Below are positions 1 to 5,393 of a DNA stretch of 5,393 nt, piece by piece. The position numbers and the translations under genes were made by a program. The stretch lies in assembly GCA_964553505.1 (NCBI GenBank), contig CAZKKX010000172.1, forward strand, positions 1 to 5,393. The letters run 5' to 3'. The notes beneath the pieces were generated by a model that saw nothing but the letters and a program-made list of their open reading frames with translations, searched no databases and was not told where the DNA came from. This DNA comes from JAENZQ01 sp964553505 (GTDB taxonomy: Bacteria > Bacillota > Clostridia > Peptostreptococcales > JAAYPU01). Position 1 is the stretch's first letter. Every line of letters starts with the position of its first letter.

Positions 1-3000
1 ATGAGCATATCGATTTACCTGAGGACTGCCGCTACTTTGCCATGGCCTATCTTCCGGGACAATATGATCAACGGGCGGATTCGGCAGCCCAATGTGTTCA
101 GATCATCAGCAAAAAAGATAAACCTGTAGTAAGATCGGCTAAATTGATTGTATTGATAGGGAATATATCCGATGAAGAATTTGAAGGAATAAAGCATTAT
201 TGTATAAATCCGGTGGATTCACACGAAGCAGAGCTTGAAAAGTCTCAAAGTTTAGCGTTGGAATTAGAAAGCCCTTCAGAAGTTTCGGTTATCCATGGGT
301 TTACCCTTATGGATGAATCCCAATTGGAAAAAATGAGTGAAAAAATGCAACTGGCGATGAGCAAAGAAGATTTGAAATTTATCAGAAACTTCTTTAAAAA
401 TGATGAGAAAAGAGATCCCACCATTGCTGAGATCAGAGTTTTGGATACTTATTGGTCCGACCATTGCAGACATACTACATTCCTCACGGAAATAACAGAG
501 GTGAAATTCGAGGAAGGTCAGTATAAAAAGATTTTAGAGAATACTTATTCTGATTATATTACGATTCGAAAAGAAATGTACAAAGATAAAAGAAAACCCA
601 TGTCCCTTATGGATATGGCGGTTATCGGAATGAAACATCTGAAGATGAAGGGGAAGCTTGATGATTTAGATGAGTCAGAGGAAATAAATGCCTGCAGCAT
701 TCGAGTCAAAGCAGATGTTTCCGGAAAAGAAGAAGATTGGCTGGTTATGTTTAAAAACGAAACCCATAATCATCCTACTGAAATAGAGCCCTTTGGCGGA
801 GCAGCTACTTGCCTTGGTGGCGCTATTCGAGACCCTCTTTCAGGAAGATCTTATGTATATCAGGCAATGCGTGTAACAGGGAGCGGTGATCCACGAGCAA
901 AAATAGAAAATACTTTGCCCGGCAAACTTCCGCAGAAAAAAATTACCATAGAAGCAGCCCAAGGATACAGTTCATATGGCAACCAGATCGGTTTATCTAC
1001 CGGACAAGTTTCAGAAATCTATGACGAGGGATTTGTTGCCAAAAGAATGGAAGTGGGTGCGGTTATAGGAGCTGCTCCAAGAGAAAATGTCATAAGGAAA
1101 AAACCTGAAAAAGGAGATCATATCGTATTGGTAGGAGGAAGAACAGGAAGAGACGGATGCGGCGGTGCAACGGGTTCGTCCAAGGAACATACGGAAGAAT
1201 CCATATCAGCCTGTGGTGCGGAAGTTCAAAAAGGCAATCCTCCTACTGAAAGAAATATTCAGAGGCTTTTCAGAAGAAAAGAAGTTTCGACTCTAATAAA
1301 ACGATGTAATGACTTTGGTGCAGGTGGTGTATCTGTAGCCATTGGCGAGTTGGCTGATAGTATAGAAGTCGATTTGGATTTGGTTCCCAAAAAATATGAA
1401 GGACTTGACGGTACGGAATTAGCGATTTCCGAATCTCAAGAGAGGATGGCAGTAGTGGTATCAGAAAAAGATGTCCTTCAATTTATTAAATATGCAGATG
1501 AAGAGAATTTGGAGGCGGTTTCTGTTGCAAGAGTAACAGATGACGGCCGATTTAAAATGAAATGGAAAAATAAATATATATTAGACCTTAAACGAGATTT
1601 TCTCGATACCAATGGTGTCAGCCAAAAAACGAAAGCAACGGTTACCATGCCTTTGGATGATGAAAACTACTTTAATAAACATAAAAAACGACCAGGAAAA
1701 GTCAAGGATCTATGGCTGGAAGAAGTCCGGGATTTAAATATTGCAAGCCAAAAAGGATTGGTTGATCGGTTTGACAGTACCATAGGTGCTAAAACGGTGC
1801 TTATGCCTTTAGGTGGTAAATATCAACTGACACCTGCCGAAGGTATGGCTGCAAAACTTCCGGTATTGGAGGCTGATACTGAAACAGCCACTTTGATGAC
1901 TTATGGATATGATCCAAAAATATCAAAATGGAGCCCATACCACGGCGCTCTTTATGCGGTCATAGATTCGGCAGCGAAAATAACTGCAATGGGCGGCGAT
2001 TATTCCGAATGCAGACTGAGTTTTCAGGAATATTTCGAGAAATTAGGAAATGATTTTACAAAATGGGGAAAACCATTTGCAGCGTTGCTGGGAGCATTCA
2101 AAGCCCAGGAAGAATTACAAATTCCAGCAATTGGCGGGAAAGACAGTATGTCGGGGACCTTTATGGATTTGAATGTACCTCCCACACTTATATCCTTTGC
2201 TGTAAGCACTGCTTCTGTGGAGAATATTATTTCGCCTGAGTATAAAAAGGAAAATAGCAGAATCGTTTATGTTTATTGCGGCAGAGATGAAAGCGAAGTG
2301 ATAGATTTTGAAACCTTCAGAATTAACATGCAGAGGATCCATCAGCTGATAAAAGAAGGCAAGGTACTTTCTGCCAAAACGGTAGGCTATGGCGGCATAG
2401 CAGCAGCAATCACCAAAATGTGCATGGGGAATATGATTGGCGTACAGATAGAAGGGTTATTAAAAGAGGAAATATTTGAACCGGCATACGGCTCCATGCT
2501 CCTTGAGATACAAGAGAACGAAAACATACTTGAAATGTTTAAAAATATCGACCATAGAGTGATTGGAAGAACGGTTTCGGAAAAAACTATAAGCGTTGCC
2601 GGAGAGAAGATGGAACTGGATTTGCTTTATAGAAAATGGGCTGCTCCATTGGAGCAGATATTCCCTACGAGAGATAGTGATTTGGCTGCATCAGGTTTAG
2701 AAGGGCAGGAGACTGAAAAAGAAAAGATAGAAGACAAAATATATAATAACAGGAATCATCGAAAAGCAAAAACACATTTCTCGAAGCCAAAAGTATTGAT
2801 CCCATTTTTTCCGGGGACAAACTGTGAAGTAGATTCAAGACTTGCATTTGAAAAAGCGGGAGCAGACGCCAAAACATTGATGTTTAGAAACTTGACGCCC
2901 AATGCCATAGAAGAATCCATCGAGGCGTTGGTAAAAAGCATCAAATCTTCTCAGATTATCATGATACCCGGCGGCTTCAGCGGCGGAGATGAACCGGAAG

Positions 3001-3581
3001 GTGCCGCGAAATTCATAACCTCGGTATTCAGGAACTCGAGCGTTTCAGATGCGGTCATGGAACTTATCAATAACAGAGATGGTTTAATATTAGGAATCTG
3101 CAATGGGTTTCAGGCACTTATAAAACTGGGACTGGTGCCATATGGAGAAATAAGAGATATTGGAGAAGATGATCCCACACTTACCTACAATCGTATAGGA
3201 AGACATGCATCTTGCTTGGTTCGTACAAAAATTACTTCGGTAAAATCCCCATGGTTTAATAATGTAAACCCGGGAGATGTACACACCATTCCTATTTCCC
3301 ACGGGGAAGGACGTTTCATCAGTACGTATGAACTTTTGAAAGAGATGGATTCCAACGGACAGATTGCTACAAAATATGTTGACTTTAACGAAAAACCGAC
3401 TATGGATATAAGATTTAATCCAAATGGTTCTGTTGGTGCTGTCGAAGGTATTACCTCTCCGGATGGACGTATATTAGGAAAAATGGCACATTCTGAAAGA
3501 ATAGGAAGGTATCTCTACAAGAACATAGAAGGCAATATGGACCAAAAGATATTTGAGGCAGGCGTAAATTATTATAAATAA
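1..3581 (+). CDS. purL: Phosphoribosylformylglycinamidine synthase, single-chain clade II PurL (5' partial)
   Basis: This enzyme converts FGAR, glutamine and ATP to FGAM in the fourth step of de novo purine synthesis, in the cytosol. The frame is open from position 3, and residues before the Met at 42 (PEDCRYFAM) continue the family's conserved N-terminal region. The true start is therefore upstream; I estimate 80-100 residues are missing. Counting that Met as 1, the order is: end of the PurS-like domain (LPGQYDQRADSAAQ, 4-17); linker domain with DTYWSDHCRHTTF (135-147); first AIRS-like half with the catalytic-type ETHNHPTEIEPFGGAAT (240-256); second AIRS-like half with IGGKDSMSG (697-705); a charged variable linker (about 884-912); and a PurQ-like glutaminase domain (916-1179). 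The glutaminase shows FPGTNCE, nucleophile Cys1020 in GICNGFQ, and His1150/Glu1152 in AHSER. No frameshift or internal stop is seen. Fused synthetase plus glutaminase and GGFSGGDEPEG fit the clostridial form rather than the separate PurS/PurL/PurQ of Bacillus. Confidence 0.96.
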   Translation, partial: EHIDLPEDCRYFAMAYLPGQYDQRADSAAQCVQIISKKDKPVVRSAKLIVLIGNISDEEFEGIKHYCINPVDSHEAELEKSQSLALELESPSEVSVIHGFTLMDESQLEKMSEKMQLAMSKEDLKFIRNFFKNDEKRDPTIAEIRVLDTYWSDHCRHTTFLTEITEVKFEEGQYKKILENTYSDYITIRKEMYKDKRKPMSLMDMAVIGMKHLKMKGKLDDLDESEEINACSIRVKADVSGKEEDWLVMFKNETHNHPTEIEPFGGAATCLGGAIRDPLSGRSYVYQAMRVTGSGDPRAKIENTLPGKLPQKKITIEAAQGYSSYGNQIGLSTGQVSEIYDEGFVAKRMEVGAVIGAAPRENVIRKKPEKGDHIVLVGGRTGRDGCGGATGSSKEHTEESISACGAEVQKGNPPTERNIQRLFRRKEVSTLIKRCNDFGAGGVSVAIGELADSIEVDLDLVPKKYEGLDGTELAISESQERMAVVVSEKDVLQFIKYADEENLEAVSVARVTDDGRFKMKWKNKYILDLKRDFLDTNGVSQKTKATVTMPLDDENYFNKHKKRPGKVKDLWLEEVRDLNIASQKGLVDRFDSTIGAKTVLMPLGGKYQLTPAEGMAAKLPVLEADTETATLMTYGYDPKISKWSPYHGALYAVIDSAAKITAMGGDYSECRLSFQEYFEKLGNDFTKWGKPFAALLGAFKAQEELQIPAIGGKDSMSGTFMDLNVPPTLISFAVSTASVENIISPEYKKENSRIVYVYCGRDESEVIDFETFRINMQRIHQLIKEGKVLSAKTVGYGGIAAAITKMCMGNMIGVQIEGLLKEEIFEPAYGSMLLEIQENENILEMFKNIDHRVIGRTVSEKTISVAGEKMELDLLYRKWAAPLEQIFPTRDSDLAASGLEGQETEKEKIEDKIYNNRNHRKAKTHFSKPKVLIPFFPGTNCEVDSRLAFEKAGADAKTLMFRNLTPNAIEESIEALVKSIKSSQIIMIPGGFSGGDEPEGAAKFITSVFRNSSVSDAVMELINNRDGLILGICNGFQALIKLGLVPYGEIRDIGEDDPTLTYNRIGRHASCLVRTKITSVKSPWFNNVNPGDVHTIPISHGEGRFISTYELLKEMDSNGQIATKYVDFNEKPTMDIRFNPNGSVGAVEGITSPDGRILGKMAHSERIGRYLYKNIEGNMDQKIFEAGVNYYK

Positions 3582-3583
3582 AC

Positions 3584-3665
3584 AAAAAACACGAAACGTT
3601 AGGGACGGTTCTTTTTGTTTACTCAATTGCTTAGGGTAACAAAAAGAACCGTCCCTAACGTTTCG
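3584..3665 (-). terminator. Possible intrinsic terminator of the minus-strand marR-transporter unit
   Basis: Read on the minus strand, the 28-base-pair stem (3665-3638 with 3619-3592) is followed two bases later by six T residues (complement of A at 3584-3589) and more T-rich sequence. It lies just beyond the transporter stop at 3707. The stem is longer than a usual intrinsic terminator and the sequence is a repeat, so termination may be incidental. On the plus strand the hairpin is not followed directly by a T tract, so it is a poorer terminator for purL. Confidence 0.4.
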
Positions 3666-3696
3666 GGTAACAAAAAGAACCGTCCCTAACGTTTCG
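3592..3696. repeat. REP-like repeat cluster: one inverted and two tandem copies of a 28-base unit
   Basis: Three identical copies of a 28-base unit fill the gap between the convergent purL and transporter genes. The first, at 3592-3619, reads CGAAACGTTAGGGACGG and continues TTCTTTTTGTT. The second (3638-3665) and third (3669-3696) are its exact reverse complement. Copies 1 and 2 can form a 28-base-pair stem with an 18-base loop (3620-3637), and copy 3 can replace copy 2. From memory, intergenic repeats with a GGGACGGTTCTTTT core are common in Clostridia and related Firmicutes and resemble REP elements mobilised by Y1-type transposases. That family assignment is recalled, not searched. No transposase is present in the window. 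Confidence 0.8.
3634..3695. repeat. Perfect tandem duplication of a 31-base unit
   Basis: Positions 3634-3664 and 3665-3695 are identical and directly abutting. Each begins GGGTAACAAAAAGAACC and ends CGTCCCTAACGTTTC. The duplication lies inside the larger repeat cluster and gives the inverted copy at 3592-3619 two possible pairing partners. It suggests slippage or a recent unequal duplication of one repeat arm. Confidence 0.9.
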
Positions 3697-3706
3697 CCGT
3701 TTCATT

Positions 3707-4588
3707 TCAGCATTTTTTTGTTTTCAATTTATGTATATCTACTTCAACAAGCAGAATGCTTGCTATTAGAAGGAATGCGCCTAAATAACCTCTTGGAGAT
3801 AGTATTTCCTTGAGAAAGATAAAGGCAAAAAATGCAGCGAAAGCAGGCTCAAGACAGAAAATAATACCTGTGTGTGTAGGGCTGGTATGCTGCTGAGCAA
3901 TTGGCATTGTAATAAATCCAAAAGCCGAACAGAGAAGGCTCAACGCTAAAACCACAAGCCAGGATTGGGTAGTTGCAGGCAGTATTGGTGATTCCAGAGC
4001 AAAAGAGAATATAAGGCTGTAAATTCCTACAAAACCTAATTGAAGTATTCCTAAAGATAAAGAATCCACCTTTTTTGTAAGTCGGTCTGTTACCAAAATA
4101 AAAACAGCAAAACCTAATGAACATAACACACAGAAGAAATCGCCAATATTAAAACTAATGGTGCCTTGAATGCCATGAATGGTAAGCAGATAAACTCCCA
4201 TAAAGGCAAGGCATACAGCAACCCAAACTTTAGGCTCCTGCTTTTGCTTTAGAAATACAAATAGAAGAATGGGGACAAATATACCTTCTAAGCATGTTAA
4301 GAAACCGGCATTTGATACAGATGTATATTTAACTCCAAAGGTCATAAAAGTCAGGATTGTGAATAATAGTGTTCCTGTAATAGCAGAATACTTAAGCGTA
4401 ATAAGGTCTATATTTCTTAATTTTTTATTAAAAACAAAAGCCGATACAAGGAAAGCAATAACAAACCTCAAAGCAATAAGGTTGAATTCCTGGATCCCGC
4501 CTAAGCCAATCTTTGTCAATAAACAGGATATCCCCCAAAACATGGTAACAAGAATAAGGCATAAATCAGCCTTTAACTCGACTTTCAT
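3707..4588 (-). CDS. EamA/DMT-family transporter, ten predicted membrane helices
   Basis: This is an inner-membrane carrier of the drug/metabolite transporter superfamily; members usually export small metabolites, amino acids or drugs, and the substrate here cannot be told. The 293 residues match the usual 280-310. Ten hydrophobic segments are visible at about 8-27, 36-53, 66-87, 93-113, 119-136, 147-166, 175-195, 209-229, 239-259 and 265-282, arranged as two EamA repeats of five. Family hallmarks are FWGISCLLTKIGL with ALRFVIAF in the first half. In the second half, EPAFAAFFAFIFLKE (247-261) is followed by GYLGAFLLIASILLVE. A basic C-terminal tail (KLKTKKC) follows the last helix. The ATG at 4588 is well supported by AGGAGG eight bases upstream. 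The gene follows the MarR-family regulator by 72 bases on the same strand with no evident terminator between, so cotranscription is likely and the regulator is the obvious candidate to control it. Confidence 0.93.
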   Translation of the reverse strand: MKVELKADLCLILVTMFWGISCLLTKIGLGGIQEFNLIALRFVIAFLVSAFVFNKKLRNIDLITLKYSAITGTLLFTILTFMTFGVKYTSVSNAGFLTCLEGIFVPILLFVFLKQKQEPKVWVAVCLAFMGVYLLTIHGIQGTISFNIGDFFCVLCSLGFAVFILVTDRLTKKVDSLSLGILQLGFVGIYSLIFSFALESPILPATTQSWLVVLALSLLCSAFGFITMPIAQQHTSPTHTGIIFCLEPAFAAFFAFIFLKEILSPRGYLGAFLLIASILLVEVDIHKLKTKKC

Positions 4589-4596
4589 AGCCTGAT

Positions 4597-4602
4597 CCTC
4601 CT
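4597..4602 (-). promoter_or_regulatory. Ribosome binding site of the EamA transporter
   Basis: The minus strand reads AGGAGG here, eight bases before the ATG at 4588. It is a consensus Shine-Dalgarno sequence and fixes the transporter start. Confidence 0.85.
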
Positions 4603-4650
4603 AAAAATAGATTATAGACTTTTGTTTTTTATCTCTTATCTGCCTTTAGC

Positions 4651-4664
4651 CGGTTCCCTGTCAC
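4651..4664. repeat. Possible degenerate remnant of the GACGGTTC-type repeat at the marR 3' end
   Basis: The plus strand reads CGGTTCCCTGTCAC. Part of the repeat cluster after purL reads CGGTTC, four T residues, then TGTTAC, so the two share CGGTTC and a near-identical TGTYAC end with a two-base difference in spacing. The segment overlaps the stop codon of the MarR-family gene (4661-4663). The match is short and could be chance. Confidence 0.25.
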
Positions 4665-5122
4665 CTGATTAAGTAATCCCTTGTGCCGCCTTTTTTTACC
4701 AGTTCCCAGTCAGGTTCGATGTTGCGCCGTATTCGCTTTAGGTAGTTGAGTAACGATTCTATTTCATCAGAAGCAAATCCTTGCAGAGCAATTTTGTCCG
4801 AATATATTTCTTCATTTTCCAGAAGTGCATACATTTTTGCTCCTGATTCTGTTGGATACAATTTGAAAATTTTATTATTATCTTTATCTTTTTTCTTTGT
4901 AATGAAGCCTGCTTTTTTGAGCTTCTCAATGGCACGGGAGGCTGTTGATCGGTGTACTTTTAACATATCTGCTACTCTTTCCTGTATGATTCCAGGGTTT
5001 TCACAAATTCTTACCAGATAGATATACTGATTTTTAGCAAGCCCGTAATCTTTAAATTCAATATTTGCAATGGATTCAAAACACCTTTCGATCATACCAA
5101 TTTCCCTTAAAATATCTTTCAT
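4661..5122 (-). CDS. MarR-family winged helix-turn-helix transcriptional regulator
   Basis: This is a cytosolic DNA-binding protein, expected to act as a dimer that binds a palindromic operator and is released by a small ligand or oxidant. Its 153 residues match the usual 140-160. An N-terminal helix (1-20) and a C-terminal helical stretch (about 108-145) would form the dimer interface. Between them, residues 28-90 form the winged helix: GLAKNQYIYLVRI, then NPGIIQERVADMLKVHRSTASRAIEKLKKAGFI with the recognition helix near 57-70, then a lysine-rich wing (KKKDKDNNKIFKLYPT) and the family-typical TESGAKMY. The ATG at 5122 is the only sensible start, because a TGA lies two codons upstream in frame; AGGAAG is found 11 bases before it. 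The gene precedes an EamA transporter on the same strand. Upstream it has its own promoter, overlapped by a palindrome. The ligand is unknown. Confidence 0.93.
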   Translation of the reverse strand: MKDILREIGMIERCFESIANIEFKDYGLAKNQYIYLVRICENPGIIQERVADMLKVHRSTASRAIEKLKKAGFITKKKDKDNNKIFKLYPTESGAKMYALLENEEIYSDKIALQGFASDEIESLLNYLKRIRRNIEPDWELVKKGGTRDYLIR

Positions 5123-5133
5123 ACATCACCATA

Positions 5134-5139
5134 CTTCCT
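5134..5139 (-). promoter_or_regulatory. Ribosome binding site of the MarR-family gene
   Basis: The minus strand reads AGGAAG, 11 bases before the ATG at 5122. The spacing is slightly long, but no closer alternative exists and an in-frame stop blocks any upstream start. Confidence 0.55.
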
Positions 5140-5157
5140 GTTGATTTGAATAAAAAA

Positions 5158-5186
5158 ATATTACCACAATTTTGTTGCATTTGCAA
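5158..5186 (-). promoter_or_regulatory. Promoter of the marR-transporter unit
   Basis: On the minus strand there is a -35 box TTGCAA (5186-5181), a 17-base spacer, and a -10 box TAATAT (5163-5158). This is close to the sigma-A consensus. Transcription would start near 5151, giving a leader of about 29 bases that carries the ribosome binding site of the MarR-family gene. Confidence 0.65.
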
Positions 5187-5193
5187 TAAAATT
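5168..5193. promoter_or_regulatory. 26-base palindrome over the marR promoter, candidate MarR operator
   Basis: The left half reads AATTTTGTTGCAT and the right half TTGCAATAAAATT. Eleven of the twelve outer pairs are complementary (the exception is G5174 with T5187), and the centre is TT. The core is TTGCA-TT-TGCAA. It covers the whole -35 box of the minus-strand promoter, the usual place for an autorepressor site. MarR proteins commonly bind palindromes of 16-20 bases in their own promoters, so assigning this site to the adjacent regulator is an inference. Confidence 0.6.
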
Positions 5194-5211
5194 TTTTAAC
5201 AATTACGATGG

Positions 5212-5257
5212 ATGAATTAACCCATCCAATATTCAAAAATTGGATGGGTTAATTCAT
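5212..5257. repeat. Perfect 19-base inverted repeat with 8-base loop
   Basis: The arms at 5212-5230 (ATGAATTAACCCATCCAAT) and 5239-5257 (its exact reverse complement) enclose ATTCAAAA. The left arm also contains a smaller inverted repeat, TGGATG-N8-CATCCA (5209-5228). Outer bases add imperfect pairing: AATTAC at 5201-5206 with GTAATT at 5272-5277, and T at 5192-5197 with A at 5282-5287. No T tract follows either side directly, so it is not a clear terminator. It may be an operator cluster between two divergent promoters or a small palindromic insertion. Confidence 0.8.
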
Positions 5258-5269
5258 GTCAATTGGTGG

Positions 5270-5297
5270 TTGTAATTTTTTAAAAAAAGCATATTAT
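5270..5297 (+). promoter_or_regulatory. Candidate plus-strand promoter, divergent from marR
   Basis: TTGTAA at 5270-5275 is followed by a 16-base spacer and TATTAT at 5292-5297. Transcription would start near 5304 and read towards the right edge, where a strong ribosome binding site appears at about 5340-5345. The region is AT-rich, so a chance match is possible. Confidence 0.4.
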
Positions 5298-5308
5298 GTT
5301 TTTAACAG

Positions 5309-5321
5309 AAAAATTGGATGG
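5309..5321 (+). repeat. Direct repeat of the AAAAATTGGATGG box
   Basis: This 13-base sequence is an exact copy of 5235-5247, which spans the loop edge and right arm of the 19-base inverted repeat. Similarity continues imperfectly downstream (GTTTATT against GGTTAATT). It lies just after the candidate plus-strand promoter, near +5 to +17, a position suited to a repressor site. Confidence 0.6.
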
Positions 5322-5352
5322 TTTATTGAAAAACCAAAAGAGGTGACTAACT

Positions 5353-5393
5353 ATTAATAGTCAAGAGTTTTTCAAGAAAAGTATTTATGGCAT
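5353..5393 (+). CDS. Possible start of a divergent gene with an ATT codon (3' partial)
   Basis: AAGAGGTGA at 5338-5346 is a strong Shine-Dalgarno sequence, but no ATG, GTG or TTG at a usual distance opens a frame: the GTG at 5343 meets TAA after three codons. The frame starting with ATT at 5353, about seven bases after GAGGTG, stays open to the window edge and reads (M)NSQEFFKKSIYG, which looks like a plausible N-terminus. ATT is a rare start codon. Only 13 full codons are visible, so I assign no function. A start further right is equally possible. Confidence 0.25.
   Translation, partial: MNSQEFFKKSIYG

Noticed and set aside
42..44. ATG at 42 as the start of purL
   Set aside because: The frame is open leftward to position 3 and the upstream residues match the conserved PurL N-terminal region. 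The Met is internal, in a motif that normally reads FAVEYLPGQ, and no Shine-Dalgarno precedes it.
1141..1185. Glycine-rich GGRTGRDGCGGATGSS stretch in PurL as a separate nucleotide-binding insertion
   Set aside because: GGRTGRDGxGGATxSS is a normal conserved motif of the PurL AIRS-like domain.
3447..3500. AHSER in place of the more familiar PHPER near the PurL C-terminus as a lost active site
   Set aside because: His and Glu of the glutaminase triad are kept. Ser in place of Pro between them is, as I recall, common in clade II clostridial PurL.
3634..3695. CRISPR-like array
   Set aside because: The two 31-base units abut with no spacer, and the only other copy is inverted. A repeat-spacer pattern is absent.
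4269..4595. Plus-strand ORF of 108 codons
   Set aside because: It is antisense to the EamA transporter, has no convincing ribosome binding site, and its protein resembles no known family. The minus-strand reading shows ten membrane helices and family motifs.
4611..4616. TATAAT on the minus strand just upstream of the transporter, as a separate promoter
   Set aside because: No acceptable -35 box lies 16-18 bases upstream, and transcription would begin almost at the AGGAGG. An internal promoter is possible but not supported.
4746..5021. Plus-strand ORF of 91 codons
   Set aside because: It lies wholly inside the MarR-family gene on the opposite strand. Its serine- and phenylalanine-rich protein is a typical shadow of a lysine- and glutamate-rich coding frame.
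5387..5393. ATG at 5387 as the start of an edge gene
   Set aside because: Only a weak AAGAAAAG precedes it and two codons are visible. The stronger AAGAGGTGA is more than 40 bases upstream. It cannot be excluded without more sequence.

Overview
The window looks like chromosomal DNA from a low-GC Firmicute, most likely one of the Clostridia. The grounds are AT-rich coding and intergenic sequence, AGGAGG-type ribosome binding sites, and a single-chain PurL of the clade II (clostridial) type. I cannot name a genus from the sequence alone.

Layout. Positions 1-3581 (+) hold almost all of purL. It encodes the one-polypeptide phosphoribosylformylglycinamidine synthase of purine biosynthesis; its N-terminus lies outside the window on the left. 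Positions 3582-3706 separate purL from a convergent gene. They contain three copies of a 28-base repeat, one inverted relative to two tandem copies. These form a long hairpin that resembles the dispersed REP-like palindromes of clostridial genomes and may end transcription of the minus-strand genes. Positions 3707-4588 (-) encode a ten-helix EamA/DMT-family transporter. Positions 4661-5122 (-) encode a MarR-family winged-helix regulator. The regulator lies 72 bases upstream of the transporter on the same strand, so the two probably form a small operon in which the regulator controls transporter expression.

Positions 5123-5393 form an intergenic control region rich in palindromes. A good minus-strand promoter (TTGCAA, 17-base spacer, TAATAT) can serve marR. 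A 26-base near-perfect palindrome covers its -35 box and is the best candidate for a MarR autoregulatory operator. Further right are a perfect 19-base inverted repeat and a further copy of its ATTGGATGG core. A plus-strand promoter candidate (TTGTAA, 16-base spacer, TATTAT) sits between them. A strong ribosome binding site follows at the right edge, so a divergent gene may begin there, possibly with an ATT start codon.

I see no evidence of a novel defence, mobile or biosynthetic system. The genes are ordinary families. The parts worth a second look are the repeat cluster after purL and the palindrome-dense divergent control region beside marR.
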